This document shows, piece by piece, positions 16,980 to 26,493 of a DNA stretch of 58,139 nt (the first letter of the stretch is position 1; the number at the start of each line of letters is the position of its first letter). The stretch covers positions 1 through 58,139 of the forward strand of contig JAGAOC010000069.1 in the NCBI GenBank assembly GCA_017623935.1, in the 5' to 3' direction. Origin of the DNA: Agathobacter sp. GTDB lineage: Bacteria; Bacillota; Clostridia; Lachnospirales; Lachnospiraceae. The notes below the pieces were generated by a model. It did no database searches. It was not told the origin of the DNA and saw nothing but the letters and a program-made list of their open reading frames with translations. Position numbers and translations under genes: made by a program.

Positions 16980-17186
16980 TTTCTACTTCTCCTTCGTTCT
17001 ATTTTAATCTTATGTTTTATTACTGATCTTACTGTGACTTGCTAAGCTTACATTTCATGGCTGATCTGTCGCTGTATTACAATGATTATCATAACACCTC
17101 GTCTACCTGTAAGCCAGCTCATGGTTTTTTCTAAAAAAGATTGCTCCTACAAAAATGAGCTGATACCTCTGTACCAGCTCATCTGT

Positions 17187-17456
17187 TTATCTTCTTTTAT
17201 CTCTTATAATACGCTGTATGCTCTTTTCGGATAAATAATACCGCACCGCCAACTCTGATACTTTCATGCCTAGCTGATGATCAGAATAGATCTTCTGATT
17301 TCTCTCCTGTAATTCCTGTCTGGTCTTAGTACCAGTTCCCCATTCCTGACGATTCTCAGTCTTTCGTGGAATATAAATATTCTGTCCATCCACATACTGT
17401 TGTATTAATTCGATCACTTCCATCGGCAGAATCTCTTCTGCTTTTATATAGCCCAT
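17187..17456 (-). CDS. CD3324-type small helix-turn-helix protein
   Basis: 89 residues. The N-terminus (YIKAEEILPMEVIELIQQYV, then DGQNIYIPRK) and the Trp-Gly step match a small family known in Clostridia under the name CD3324, recalled from knowledge. The C-terminal part (HQLGMKVSELAVRYYLSEKS, then IQRIIRDKR) is a helix-turn-helix like that of Mor-type activators. It should bind DNA, but target genes are unknown. AGGAGG lies four bases before the ATG. It stands alone between the acetyltransferase gene and ogt. The 270 bp on its upstream side carry AT-rich sequence with no further gene. Confidence 0.8.
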   Translation of the reverse strand: MGYIKAEEILPMEVIELIQQYVDGQNIYIPRKTENRQEWGTGTKTRQELQERNQKIYSDHQLGMKVSELAVRYYLSEKSIQRIIRDKRR

Positions 17457-17729
17457 GTTTGCCTCCTAAATTCATATTTTGCTTTTAGGAATAGCATTGG
17501 CTATAACAACTATATTCGATTGCAATAGCCAGTGCTATGCAAACATAACATATCTTTTCATATAAAAATTCCCCTTCCAATTTTTTCTTTTATCCTAGCA
17601 CCATTATTTATAAATGGCAAGTGTATTTTCACCCATGTCTCCTACTTCCTAGTCCATAAATCTAACTGCGTGTTACCATAGCTTTTTTCCATAAAAATTG
17701 ATATGATAACACCAAGAGGTGATCATTCC

Positions 17730-18215
17730 ATGACAAATACTTATACGTTTAAAAGTCCAATCGGGCCACTGCGCATTTCCGAAGAAAATAATAAACTTAC
17801 CCATTTGTATGTGATACAAAATGAATGTGACCTAACCTTGTCACATCCACATGAATTTCATTCTGATTTCTTATATGAAGCATACACACAGGTCAACGAA
17901 TATTTTGCGGGCAAAAGACAAAATTTCAACCTGCCTACCAGCTTTCACGGAACTGCCTTTCAACAACAGGTCTGGCGCGAACTTCAGAAGATTCCTTACG
18001 GCGAGACCAGAAGCTATCAGGATATTGCCATTGGCATCGGCAATCCTAAAGCAGTCCGCGCCGTTGGACAGGCAAATAATAAGAACTCCATCCTGATCGT
18101 GGTTCCCTGCCATAGAGTTATCCATAAAAATGGAGATATCACTGGCTTTGGCTGCGGTATGGATGTAAAAAAATATCTACTGGATCTGGAGAAAAATAAA
18201 ATGAACCTTTTTTAG
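17730..18215 (+). CDS. ogt: Methylated-DNA--protein-cysteine methyltransferase
   Basis: 161 residues. It transfers alkyl groups from O6-alkylguanine in DNA to its own Cys in a suicide repair reaction. The active-site motif VVPCHRVI (Cys127) and the preceding helix-turn-helix (YGETRSYQDIA, AVGQANNKNS) are complete. The start at 17730 is favoured by GAGGTG eight bases upstream over an upstream in-frame ATG at 17703. Its 3' end overlaps the convergent racemase-family gene by 4 bp. No Ada-type regulatory domain is fused. Confidence 0.93.
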   Translation: MTNTYTFKSPIGPLRISEENNKLTHLYVIQNECDLTLSHPHEFHSDFLYEAYTQVNEYFAGKRQNFNLPTSFHGTAFQQQVWRELQKIPYGETRSYQDIAIGIGNPKAVRAVGQANNKNSILIVVPCHRVIHKNGDITGFGCGMDVKKYLLDLEKNKMNLF

Positions 18216-18907
18216 AAACTACAAATCCTCTCCACCAATGCCTGAATATGAATTTTCATGGTATCCAGACATGGCACCGGGCTTACTTCATCATTCAATA
18301 AGAGCGGAAGCTCCGTGCAGCCTAAAATGACTGCTTCAATGCCGGATTCTTCCTGCATACGTGCGATGATCTTTTGGAAAGATCGTAAGGTTTCCTCTTT
18401 TACGATTCCAAGCTCTAATTCCGAAGAGATTTTTTCATTGATGAGTTCCATTTCTTCCGAGGTTGGAGTGATGATCTCAATACCACTACGAGTAAATGGT
18501 TCCTTGAAAAAATCGCCAGTCATAGTAAAAATCGTACCTAACAATCCCAGTTTTCGCTTATTTAGACGAAGCGCTTCATCCTTGGTAGCTTCCACAATAC
18601 TGACCAATGGAACGGAGGATCTTTCTTGAAGTCTGTCAAAAACAATATGTGGTGTATTGGCACTTAAAGCCACAAAGTCCGCGCCACTCTTTATAAGATT
18701 GTTAATGGCACACATCAGATAATCCGTTAATTCTTCGTATTTTTCTTCCCCACAAAGCCGGAGCACATCAAATACATTCACACTTTCAATGGTAAAGTTC
18801 GGAAAAAAATCTCCTCCAACTTTCTGCTGCACTTCATAAACAATATCATGATAATATGGGATGGTTGACTCCGGTCCCATACCTCCAACTAATCCTAATT
18901 TTTTCAT
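18212..18907 (-). CDS. Aspartate/glutamate racemase family protein lacking the first catalytic Cys
   Basis: 231 residues of the Asp/Glu racemase superfamily: KLGLVGGMGPEST at the N-terminus and GCTELPLL with Cys197 near the C-terminus. In classical members a first Cys stands before Asn-Thr around residue 83; E. coli YgeA has Thr there. Here the stretch is LSANTPHIVFD with Ala83, so two-base racemisation by the usual mechanism is doubtful. It may be a racemase of altered specificity or a lyase-type relative. It is the last gene of a three-gene unit with two acetyltransferases (7 bp gap). AAAGGAG supports the ATG at 18907. Confidence 0.85.
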   Translation of the reverse strand: MKKLGLVGGMGPESTIPYYHDIVYEVQQKVGGDFFPNFTIESVNVFDVLRLCGEEKYEELTDYLMCAINNLIKSGADFVALSANTPHIVFDRLQERSSVPLVSIVEATKDEALRLNKRKLGLLGTIFTMTGDFFKEPFTRSGIEIITPTSEEMELINEKISSELELGIVKEETLRSFQKIIARMQEESGIEAVILGCTELPLLLNDEVSPVPCLDTMKIHIQALVERICSF

Positions 18908-18914
18908 ACTTACA

Positions 18915-19487
18915 TTACTCCTTTTTCATTTCTCGAAACGGGATCACCGGTAGCGGTTCTTCCGAATGTTCTCCAATATGTTTTTCCATCCAGACCATAT
19001 TGTACCAACGGTTAAACTTATAACCGCATTTGTGAAATTCCCCTATCAACTCATACCCTAAATGCTGGTGGAACTCCACGCTGTTCTTTGTCAAATATTC
19101 ATCCTCAACCTCAGGATAAGCAATGCAGGCATTTAAGTTTAAAATATTTTGGAGTTTTAAGATTCGTTCCAACTCCTGATATAAGACTTTTCCTATCCCT
19201 GAATTTCGTTTACCCTTTTTTACATAAATGGAAGTCTCTACACCCCACTGATAAGCCGCTCTGGAATGAAAAGAACTGGCATAGGCATAGCCCACGATCT
19301 CCCCATTATTTTCTGCTACTAAATATGGATATTTCTCTAAAACCTGTTCTATTCTCTTTTTAAATTCATCTTCAGAAGGCACTTCATATTCAAAGGTAAT
19401 TGCCGTATTTTTCACATATGGCGCATATATTTCCAGTAGCTCTTTCGCGTCTTCCGGCGTTGCAGTTCTAATTATGATCTCGTTCAT
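18915..19487 (-). CDS. GNAT N-acetyltransferase, phosphinothricin acetyltransferase-like
   Basis: 190 residues with the pattern of the Pat/YncA group: RTATPEDAKELLEIYAPYV at the start, EIVGYAYASSFHSRAAYQWG in the middle, then VETSIYVKKGKRNSGIGKVL, which carries the acetyl-CoA binding Gly residues. Members acetylate amino acid analogues such as methionine sulfone or phosphinothricin; the natural substrate is not known. The ATG at 19487 lies directly behind the stop of the upstream acetyltransferase gene, with GGAGA seven bases upstream, so the two are translationally close. Confidence 0.88.
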   Translation of the reverse strand: MNEIIIRTATPEDAKELLEIYAPYVKNTAITFEYEVPSEDEFKKRIEQVLEKYPYLVAENNGEIVGYAYASSFHSRAAYQWGVETSIYVKKGKRNSGIGKVLYQELERILKLQNILNLNACIAYPEVEDEYLTKNSVEFHQHLGYELIGEFHKCGYKFNRWYNMVWMEKHIGEHSEEPLPVIPFREMKKE

Positions 19488-19489
19488 GT

Positions 19490-20011
19490 TTATTCTCCAA
19501 ACTCTTCCCTTGTAATTGAGCAGACTACCAGATTTCTTCTTTCTCCAGTATCCCTTTCGATCCTTCTATCCCGCAGCACTCCATCGGTCTTAAAACCTAA
19601 GCGTTGCAATAATTTTCCGGACGGCACATTTTCCTCATTATACTTTGCTTCCACCATATATAAATTCCGTTCCTCAAATGAGTAACGCAAAATAGCAGAA
19701 ACTGCTTCCGTTGCATATCCCTTATGCCAAAAATTTTCACCGATGGTGTATCCAAGCTCGCCGATTCCTAAGAACTCATAAGGGATATCTAATGTAACAT
19801 AACCAATAGGTCTATGAGAGATTTTTTCCTCAAGTACCCATACATTTGGATTCCCCACAAAAGAAGAGATCAAATTCTGCATTTCCTCTATGGATTGCAT
19901 TGGAAACATAACTAAATATTTTCCCAGACTCTGATCCTGTCCCCAATTTTCAAAGCATCCTTCTACATCACTCATTTGAAAATTTCGGATCATTAAACGT
20001 TCTGTTTCCAC
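19490..20011 (-). CDS. GNAT N-acetyltransferase, RimJ/RimL type
   Basis: About 173 residues beginning ETERLMIRNFQMSDVEG, the usual opening of the RimJ/RimL group, with GELGYTIGENFWHKGYATEA as the acetyl-CoA binding segment and KLLQRLGFKTDGVLRDRRI near the end. It may acetylate protein N-termini or small molecules. I place the start at GTG 20011, because AGGAGG lies eight bases upstream; the ATG at 20029 has that same AGGAGG inside its reading frame. It is the first gene of the unit with the second acetyltransferase and the racemase-family gene. Confidence 0.85.
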   Translation of the reverse strand: METERLMIRNFQMSDVEGCFENWGQDQSLGKYLVMFPMQSIEEMQNLISSFVGNPNVWVLEEKISHRPIGYVTLDIPYEFLGIGELGYTIGENFWHKGYATEAVSAILRYSFEERNLYMVEAKYNEENVPSGKLLQRLGFKTDGVLRDRRIERDTGERRNLVVCSITREEFGE

Positions 20012-20182
20012 ACCTTCATCCTCCTGCATTTCCTAACATCTGAGACTAATATAACACAAACTCCTTTCCCACACCACAAGCAAAACTTATTATCCCATCA
20101 ACTTATTATTTCATCCGGTTCCAAATCTCTCCCTTTTATGTTACAATTGCTCTGTCGAAAAATAAATCAAGGAGTACCCTTT

Positions 20183-20224
20183 ATGAAATATATTCGAGAT
20201 AACTACTCAGTACAGTTGAAATAA
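20183..20224 (+). other. Possible 13-codon leader frame or gene remnant before the ABC exporter
   Basis: AAGGAG followed by ATG at 20183 opens a frame MKYIRDNYSVQLK that stops at 20222. The start resembles the start of the ABC gene downstream (ribosome site GGAGTAC, then MQYIKE), so it could be the remnant of a lost partner half-transporter gene. It could also be a leader peptide. Confidence 0.35.
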
Positions 20225-20280
20225 GCTGTTAGCAGATTGTGCTGAGGAAATAAAACTTGCTGGCAGTCACAACTGTACTG
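20208..20280 (+). repeat. 11-bp inverted repeat upstream of the ABC exporter
   Basis: CAGTACAGTTG (20208-20218) and CAACTGTACTG (20270-20280) are perfect reverse complements with 51 bases between. They lie about 40 bp before the exporter start codon. No T tract follows, so it is not a terminator. Confidence 0.7.
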
Positions 20281-20321
20281 ATTTCCATCTATCAAAATGA
20301 AATCAAAGAAGGAGTACAGTT

Positions 20322-22067
20322 ATGCAGTACATAAAAGAAATATTAAAAAATAACAAGAGACTAGTTCTAATCTATCTGGCTATGGGAATCTTCAATGCCT
20401 TTATGTCTAATTTTAAGGCAGACTTTTTTCAGAAGGTCATTGACGGATTAACAGCTCGATCCATTACCCTATATGAAATCCTTGCATATGGGATCGTTCT
20501 TTTTATCAACTTTGGAATGAACTATCTGGATGAATATCCATCGAAGAAGTTAGAAAATGGTATCTACTTGGATTTCAAGTTATTAGCCCTTGGAAAAATA
20601 AGCAAGATCAGTTATTCAGAGTATCAGAAGATAGGAACTGGAAAACTAGTGCAGCAGATTGAAAATGGAGCTAACGCCGGAAAAAACGTAACCTACGATT
20701 TCTGGTTCACTATGATCCGCAACCTGATCCCTACGGTTCTTTTCAGTATTTATTTTATCTGGAAGATCAATCGAACCATCACCTATTGCCTGATGGCAGG
20801 ATATCTTTTGATCTTTCTCATCACGAACTTACTTCTGAAAGGATTGTATCAGATCAAAGAAAAGATCTTAAACAGTGAAGAAGAACTGAATCATTTTCTA
20901 GTTCGCGGTTTTATGGAAATGCTGGTCTTTCGCATGAACCACCAGTTTCCAAATGAGATCAAAAAAGCCACAAGTGCCAAAAAGATCATTGTTTCTTCTA
21001 AAGTAAAAATGAACATGATCCATGAGGCCTTTTTCACGATCTTCGCACTATTGGTAGGCTGTCTGGATATCGGTGTCTTAATCTATGCTTGGAAAACTTG
21101 TAGTCTGTCTGTAGGTTCTGTGGTTGCTTTGATCGTGCTGATCGACAACGCTTACACCCCGATTGCCATATTTAATGTGATCTATGTACAATACAGATTA
21201 AACAGATCCGCATGGAACAGATTCGTGGATTTCTTAGAGTTAGAAAATGATGTGCAGCTACAGAACGGCATTTCCTTTCACTCCTTTTCTAAGGAAATTG
21301 CAATTAAGAATTTATCCTTTTCCTATGAGGGCAGACAGATTTTCGACCATCTGAACCTCACGATCCACAAAGGAGAAAAAGTTGCTTTTGTGGGAGAGTC
21401 CGGTTCTGGAAAATCCACTCTTATTAAATTGTTGGCAGGATTGTTAAAATATGAGCATGGAGATATCTTTTTTGATGATACTCCCCTAAAGGAGATCTCT
21501 CTAGAATCCTTCTATGAGAAAATCTCTTATTTTCCACAGGATGCCTGCGTGTTTGATGGAACCATTAGAGAGAACATCGTATTTGACGGCTTTACCAGAG
21601 AGGATACCGGGTCTAACGGCTCTACCAGAGAGGATACCGGGTTTGACACCAGTTCCGCGGATCAAAAGATCTATGAAAGCCTTGAAAACACCCAGCTGCT
21701 CTCTTTGGTCAATTCTTTAGAAGAAGGACTAGATACTAGAATCGGCGAAAAAGGTACTTGTTTTTCCGGCGGTGAAAAACAGCGACTTGCTCTGTCCCGA
21801 CTATGGTTCAAAAATTCTGACCTGGTCATATTGGATGAGTCCACATCAGCTTTGGATAACTTAACCGAGAACATTGTCATGAAAAATGTGATGAAGCAAC
21901 TGGCTCATTCTACGGTGATTGCCATTGCCCACCGTCTTACTTCCATCACAGAATTTGATCGGATCCTGGTATTCCAAAATGGCTCCATTGTCGGAGATGG
22001 AACCTTTGAAGAATTACTAATAGATAATGAATATTTCGCGACCTTATACAACAAAGAGTTTTCTTAA
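20322..22067 (+). CDS. ABC exporter half-transporter, fused membrane and ATPase domains
   Basis: 581 residues. The N-terminal 290 hold six transmembrane helices; the C-terminal part is the ATPase: Walker A GESGSGKST, Q-loop YFPQDACVFDGT, signature FSGGEKQRLALS, Walker B LVILDESTSALD and H-loop IAIAHRLTS. Such proteins work as homo- or heterodimers to export peptides, lipids or drugs. Between Q-loop and signature an insert of about 25 residues with a duplicated TREDTG unit is present, which is unusual. Start ATG at 20322 has GGAG upstream, and a strong terminator follows. No partner half-transporter lies next to it, but a remnant may (20183-20224). Confidence 0.9.
   Translation: MQYIKEILKNNKRLVLIYLAMGIFNAFMSNFKADFFQKVIDGLTARSITLYEILAYGIVLFINFGMNYLDEYPSKKLENGIYLDFKLLALGKISKISYSEYQKIGTGKLVQQIENGANAGKNVTYDFWFTMIRNLIPTVLFSIYFIWKINRTITYCLMAGYLLIFLITNLLLKGLYQIKEKILNSEEELNHFLVRGFMEMLVFRMNHQFPNEIKKATSAKKIIVSSKVKMNMIHEAFFTIFALLVGCLDIGVLIYAWKTCSLSVGSVVALIVLIDNAYTPIAIFNVIYVQYRLNRSAWNRFVDFLELENDVQLQNGISFHSFSKEIAIKNLSFSYEGRQIFDHLNLTIHKGEKVAFVGESGSGKSTLIKLLAGLLKYEHGDIFFDDTPLKEISLESFYEKISYFPQDACVFDGTIRENIVFDGFTREDTGSNGSTREDTGFDTSSADQKIYESLENTQLLSLVNSLEEGLDTRIGEKGTCFSGGEKQRLALSRLWFKNSDLVILDESTSALDNLTENIVMKNVMKQLAHSTVIAIAHRLTSITEFDRILVFQNGSIVGDGTFEELLIDNEYFATLYNKEFS
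21582..21641. repeat. 30-bp tandem repeat in the ATPase domain of the exporter
   Basis: Two 30-bp units (21582-21611, 21612-21641) encode FDGFTREDTG and SNGSTREDTG, and a third partial unit (FDT) follows. They sit in the helical subdomain between Q-loop and signature motif, in frame. Confidence 0.85.
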
Positions 22068-22072
22068 CCTAA

Positions 22073-22122
22073 AAGGTGCTGGCAGATAAACCAAACAAGT
22101 TCATCTGCCAGCACCTTTTTTC
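22073..22122 (+). terminator. Intrinsic terminator of the ABC exporter gene
   Basis: AAGGTGCTGGCAGAT pairs with ATCTGCCAGCACCTT around a 15-base loop, followed by a T run. It lies 5 bp after the stop codon. Confidence 0.9.
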
Positions 22123-22154
22123 CATACAAGAGGAAGGACACGTATATTGATATT

Positions 22155-23891
22155 TTACAATCTGCTAAATACTTCTGTCTCCCGTTTCAGATCGGAAGCA
22201 ATGGACTGGTTGTCGTCCATATGAGTTGCAATATTTTCCATGTCTCGCAGTAACAGCTGGGTGCTCTCTGCGGCATTTCCAATACCATTTACACCTTCTT
22301 CGATAGCTCGAGCGATGGTATCAATAGATCCTGCAATTTCCTGAGTGGAATTCTGCAAATTATTCATTCGATTTGAGAAATCTTCCATAGAACTTTCGAT
22401 GTAGGTCGCCTTAGTTCTATATTCGGTTCCACTCTCAGCAAAATCTTCAAAACACGGAAGGATCGTTCCGTTCATATAAGCAACTAATTCGTTCGCATTA
22501 GATGCCAAGTTATTTACAGCCTGAGTTACAATATTATTGATAGTCTGAATGTGATTAGCAGCTTCCTGGCTGGCGGTTGCAAGCTGACTGATCTCTGCTG
22601 CAACAACCGCAAATCCTCTTCCTGCTTCTCCGGCTCTTGCTGCCTCAATAGAAGCATTTAAAGATAACAGGTTTGTCTGGCTGGCAATACTTAAAATATC
22701 TTCTGTCAGGCTGTTTACCTGATTTACACTACGGCTTTCTTCAATGGCTTTTTCTAAGACGCCAATGATCTCATGCATCTTGCGGTCTGTATTATCCCGA
22801 TTCTGACGAGCTTCTCTCTCCATAGTATCTGCATGCTGCTTCATCTCAAGGGTATAGCTTCTGATCTCAGAAGTCTGGTCTGCCATAATATTTACTTCAT
22901 TTCGAACTTCATCTGCACTTGTATTGATAACTGCTGCATTAGCAGACATTTCTTCCATGGTAGCAGATAACTCCTGGGTCATAGCGGACAGATCTGCAAC
23001 ACTGTTATTAGAAGTGATCACACTGTCACGTACATCCGTAACAACTTCATCCATTTTCTGAGAGTTATAAGTGATTACCTTAAAGATATCCTGTAATTTC
23101 TCCATAAATACATTGATACCGCTTCCAACTGCAGCAACTTCTCGGTTAGATAAAATAGTTACTCGCTGTGTCAGATCTCCCTGACGATGATCGATACCTG
23201 AGATAATAGCATTGATCTCTTTCTGAGTCTTGCCTAATGGCTGAATTACCAGTTTTAATACACTTAAAAGAGCAAAGATCAATGCAAAAACACTGATAAC
23301 AATAACTACTCCACTTAAGAGCAACGCCTGTTTATAAAGAGCAGTCTGCTGTTCTCCTAAAGAAGCTGCCTGAGCCTGCATCTCCAGTGACATACTGTCA
23401 ATACAATTCTGCATTTCGTTAGAATATGTGGAGATTGCTCCGTTTGCCAGAGCATAGGCATCTGCATTATTTCCATTAGCACTATACGCCATTAAGTTAG
23501 CCAATTCCCATTTCAAGCCCTCATACTGCTCCAAAAGTGCCTGATAATTACTTTCCTGCTCTTCGGTTATGTACACTTTAAAATCTGCCAAATGCTGATC
23601 TAAGGTAGCTTCCTGTGCATTGATGGTATCCACAAGAGAAATCATCGTATCCAGATCTGTAGCAACAATATGAGACAGACCAAGCTGGTGGATCAACTGA
23701 GTCTCTTTCTGGATCTCACTTAAACTTGAAATTCCCTCCATACACTCATCTGCGATCTTAGTAGCATTTTTATTTACACCCTGAATACTTAAAACAGAAA
23801 CCACATTCGATAAAATACAAACGATTCCGAGAATAAACACAGGAAGTAAAATGATAAGTTTCGTACTGATTTTCTTTTTCTTCTTTTTCAT
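22155..23891 (-). CDS. Methyl-accepting chemotaxis protein
   Basis: 578 residues: transmembrane helix 1 (about 10-32), an extracellular four-helix-type sensor (33-185), helix 2 (187-212), a HAMP domain (213-270) and the methyl-accepting coiled coil, with the conserved hairpin tip [20 protein letters not shown] at about 413-432. It should signal through CheW to CheA. The sensor is small and all-helical, the kind that can detect a ligand-loaded binding protein. It follows the solute-binding lipoprotein gene by 17 bp, with GGAGGAG before its ATG, so the two are made together. No pentapeptide for CheR binding is visible at the C-terminus (EVFSRL). Confidence 0.93.
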   Translation of the reverse strand: MKKKKKKISTKLIILLPVFILGIVCILSNVVSVLSIQGVNKNATKIADECMEGISSLSEIQKETQLIHQLGLSHIVATDLDTMISLVDTINAQEATLDQHLADFKVYITEEQESNYQALLEQYEGLKWELANLMAYSANGNNADAYALANGAISTYSNEMQNCIDSMSLEMQAQAASLGEQQTALYKQALLLSGVVIVISVFALIFALLSVLKLVIQPLGKTQKEINAIISGIDHRQGDLTQRVTILSNREVAAVGSGINVFMEKLQDIFKVITYNSQKMDEVVTDVRDSVITSNNSVADLSAMTQELSATMEEMSANAAVINTSADEVRNEVNIMADQTSEIRSYTLEMKQHADTMEREARQNRDNTDRKMHEIIGVLEKAIEESRSVNQVNSLTEDILSIASQTNLLSLNASIEAARAGEAGRGFAVVAAEISQLATASQEAANHIQTINNIVTQAVNNLASNANELVAYMNGTILPCFEDFAESGTEYRTKATYIESSMEDFSNRMNNLQNSTQEIAGSIDTIARAIEEGVNGIGNAAESTQLLLRDMENIATHMDDNQSIASDLKRETEVFSRL

Positions 23892-23908
23892 ATCGTCTAC
23901 TCCTCCAA

Positions 23909-25180
23909 TTAATTGACCGTCGAAGCGGTAATTCCGGCAACTAACGTATCAATGATCTCCTGCAGTTCTAATCCGTTCGGATTGCCCGCAACAAGAGTCT
24001 CACCATATGGTGTAAATGGCTCCCAGTAATTGTTACCAACTCGCTGGAGCACACCAAACTCAGACTGTTCCATAACCGCCTGAATAGCCGGAACTTTCTG
24101 AACTGCATCAGAAGCTGCTGCGTTAATATTAGACGGTCCCTGATTTCGTACTTCAAAACGAAGGGTCTGATTCTGTTCGTTTGTGATCCAATCTGCAAAT
24201 TTCAAAGCCCAATCTACGTGCTCACTATATGCATTTACACCTACCATCTTATATCCTACGAAAGAAGACATCTGTACCTGCTGACCTGCAACAGTATAAG
24301 TAGGAAGTTTTACAGCTCCATAATCAGCTCCCCATGCTGCCTGGATCTCCATAGCATTCCAAACACCGCTGACACCTGCGATGACCGTGCCATTCTGCAC
24401 ATTTGCAACAAATTCAGAATCAGAAATATTAGCAAATCCCGGATGGGTTCCGATCGTAAGAAGCGACTGAGTTACATCCACACCTGTAATACTTCCTTCT
24501 GTGGTATTCCAGTTACAATGATTTGTCACACCATCATCATTAATTCCAAACTCTAATCCTGTATTACCAAAGAAAGAATACATATACCAACCGGAAGTCC
24601 ATTCCATGGAGAACTTCTTGCCGTTTGCTGCTGCAACATTTAAGATTCCATCTAAAGTCTTTACATCTTCTTCTGTAAAATATCTCTTATCATAATATAA
24701 GAAATAACCGTTATCCGCACTCATCGGATAAGCATACATAATATCATTGATACTGCAGGCATTCACAGCGCCTTCCACATTCGCAGCTTTTACCTCTGAT
24801 GCATTTGGTACCTTTGCTAATGCACCTCCTGCCACCAGACTGGAAAGCTGATCATCTGCAAAAGTAAAGATATCTCCTGCATTATGAATATCTCCCAAAA
24901 CATTCTTCTTGGTGTCTGCATCTGCATTTAATTCCAGCTTAAACTCAAACTGTGTACCCGGATACTGTTGCTTGAAACTTTCGATCATCTGATTATATAG
25001 ATCAAAATTCGCTTCCTCCGCCCAGATCGTTAGGGTAACCACACCATCATCTGATGATCCTGTTTCCTCCTGTGTGGACTCCGCCACCTGTGTGCTGCTT
25101 CCCGAACCTGAATCTGCACATCCCCCTAACAATGCGCATCCCAAAAGGGAAATCAAGCCAATATAAAGTTTTCTCTTCAT
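23909..25180 (-). CDS. Extracellular sugar-type solute-binding lipoprotein, no transporter genes nearby
   Basis: About 423 residues. A lipoprotein signal ([13 protein letters not shown], lipobox Cys21) is followed by a Ser/Thr/Glu-rich linker, then a family 1 solute-binding domain ([40 protein letters not shown]). Binding proteins of this family hold maltodextrins and other oligosaccharides. The start at 25180 has AGGAGG upstream. Usually two permease genes of the MalF/MalG type follow; here a chemoreceptor gene follows instead. The likely job is therefore ligand presentation to that chemoreceptor, or sharing of a transporter encoded elsewhere. The ligand is not known. Confidence 0.92.
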   Translation of the reverse strand: MKRKLYIGLISLLGCALLGGCADSGSGSSTQVAESTQEETGSSDDGVVTLTIWAEEANFDLYNQMIESFKQQYPGTQFEFKLELNADADTKKNVLGDIHNAGDIFTFADDQLSSLVAGGALAKVPNASEVKAANVEGAVNACSINDIMYAYPMSADNGYFLYYDKRYFTEEDVKTLDGILNVAAANGKKFSMEWTSGWYMYSFFGNTGLEFGINDDGVTNHCNWNTTEGSITGVDVTQSLLTIGTHPGFANISDSEFVANVQNGTVIAGVSGVWNAMEIQAAWGADYGAVKLPTYTVAGQQVQMSSFVGYKMVGVNAYSEHVDWALKFADWITNEQNQTLRFEVRNQGPSNINAAASDAVQKVPAIQAVMEQSEFGVLQRVGNNYWEPFTPYGETLVAGNPNGLELQEIIDTLVAGITASTVN

Positions 25181-25200
25181 AGTAACCTCCTTTATTTTGT

Positions 25201-25240
25201 AAAACAAAAAGCACCGCCTTAGAATATCCCACTCCGGTGC
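25201..25240 (-). terminator. Terminator-like hairpin in the leader of the binding-protein gene
   Basis: On the minus strand GCACCG (25235-25240) pairs with CGGTGC (25211-25216), and TTTTTGTTTT follows at once, ending about 20 bp before the start codon. No gene lies upstream in this direction, so it would act in the gene's own leader as an attenuator. I do not recognise a riboswitch fold upstream of it. Confidence 0.5.
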
Positions 25241-25401
25241 TGCAAATCAATGACTCACATAACTTTACATTTTGTCGAATAAAGATATAATAAAAATAGT
25301 TATATGATTATTTTAAAGAGAAAAGTGCTATTTAACAATGTCATATTCCGTAATGTCTGTCACAATTTGTATCAAATATGGGAATGGTGTAAAGGAGTAA
25401 A

Positions 25402-26493
25402 ATGAGCCAGAAAAACACGGAAAAAAGAGTTCCGGATTATCGCCCTCAGGGAGACGCAAATAAGACTTTTGAGATATTAAATAAAGAAAGTGGAGACAGC
25501 TTTTTCTATCAGCTTCATGTGCCTTTTCAAGTCACATATGAACATTGCAGCGGCTGCAATTCTGATGATTACTTAAACATCATTACCTTATCTGATGATG
25601 AACCCTATTTTCACCAGAGATCCTATGAATCCTACTCTAGTGCCTTTCGGGATAAGCCAGCCCACTATCACAGTTATTTTGAGATCATGATCGTATTAGA
25701 GGGAAGTGTTCAGCAGCAGATCGAGAATCAGGAATACCGCTATGATGCCGGAAGCTGTTGTCTTCTCAGCCGCGGGATCAAGCATAAGGAATATTTTACA
25801 GAAACTGCCAGCGTTGTCTTTTTAGGCCTGTCCCCGAACTTTGTAATGAAGCTGTTTCATCCAGAGACTCCTTTTTCTTTTAAGACTGAAAAAGACATTT
25901 ACGATTCTTCACTTTATCATTTTCTATTGGATGATATGGATAACCCTGGAAAAAAAGCTTACCTTGATTTTATCCCTACATATCGTAATGTGAGACCATG
26001 TCCTCCTCTTCATGATACCGTTACAGAGCTGATCGACACACTAATGTCCCCGATTTTTGGCTCTACTTTCATGGTCAATGGACTGATATGCAGGATTCTT
26101 TATCATTTATCCGCTGCCGAGAACTTCCACTGTACCAAGGTCTCTCTTGACCAGAGCAGTGATTACCTATTATTTTCCCGGATCACACATCTTTTAGAGG
26201 AGAATTCAGGTCAGCTTTCTCGAAAAGAATTATCAGCGAAGCTCAATTATAGCGGGGATTATATTAACCGCATCATTCACAAATATACCGGTCAATGTCT
26301 TCATGATTATAAAATGGGGTTTTGTATGGAAAAAGCAGAATATTACTTGGCGAATACCAACGAATCCATTATTTCAATTATGAATATGTTACAGTTTACC
26401 AACCGGACTTATTTCTACAAGCTTTTTGAAGAAAAAAATGGCATGACACCAAAGGAATATCGGAAAAAATATCAGAATAACAAAGACAATTAG
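25402..26493 (+). CDS. AraC family transcriptional regulator with cupin sensor
   Basis: 363 residues. The N-terminal half contains a cupin-like sensor (PAHYHSYFEIMIVLEGSVQQ, YDAGSCCLLSRGIKH); the C-terminal 100 residues are two helix-turn-helix motifs (LSRKELSAKLNYSGDYINRI, ESIISIMNMLQFTNRTYFYK) ending TPKEYRKKY. It is divergent from the binding-protein/chemoreceptor operon with a 221-bp intergenic region, so it is probably its activator, responding to a sugar. AAAGGAG precedes the ATG at 25402. Confidence 0.92.
   Translation: MSQKNTEKRVPDYRPQGDANKTFEILNKESGDSFFYQLHVPFQVTYEHCSGCNSDDYLNIITLSDDEPYFHQRSYESYSSAFRDKPAHYHSYFEIMIVLEGSVQQQIENQEYRYDAGSCCLLSRGIKHKEYFTETASVVFLGLSPNFVMKLFHPETPFSFKTEKDIYDSSLYHFLLDDMDNPGKKAYLDFIPTYRNVRPCPPLHDTVTELIDTLMSPIFGSTFMVNGLICRILYHLSAAENFHCTKVSLDQSSDYLLFSRITHLLEENSGQLSRKELSAKLNYSGDYINRIIHKYTGQCLHDYKMGFCMEKAEYYLANTNESIISIMNMLQFTNRTYFYKLFEEKNGMTPKEYRKKYQNNKDN

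Noticed and set aside
25180-25400. Leader of the binding-protein operon considered as a c-di-GMP riboswitch because PilZ and chemotaxis genes are close
   Set aside because: I could not find the conserved GEMM-type core; only a terminator-like hairpin is supported.
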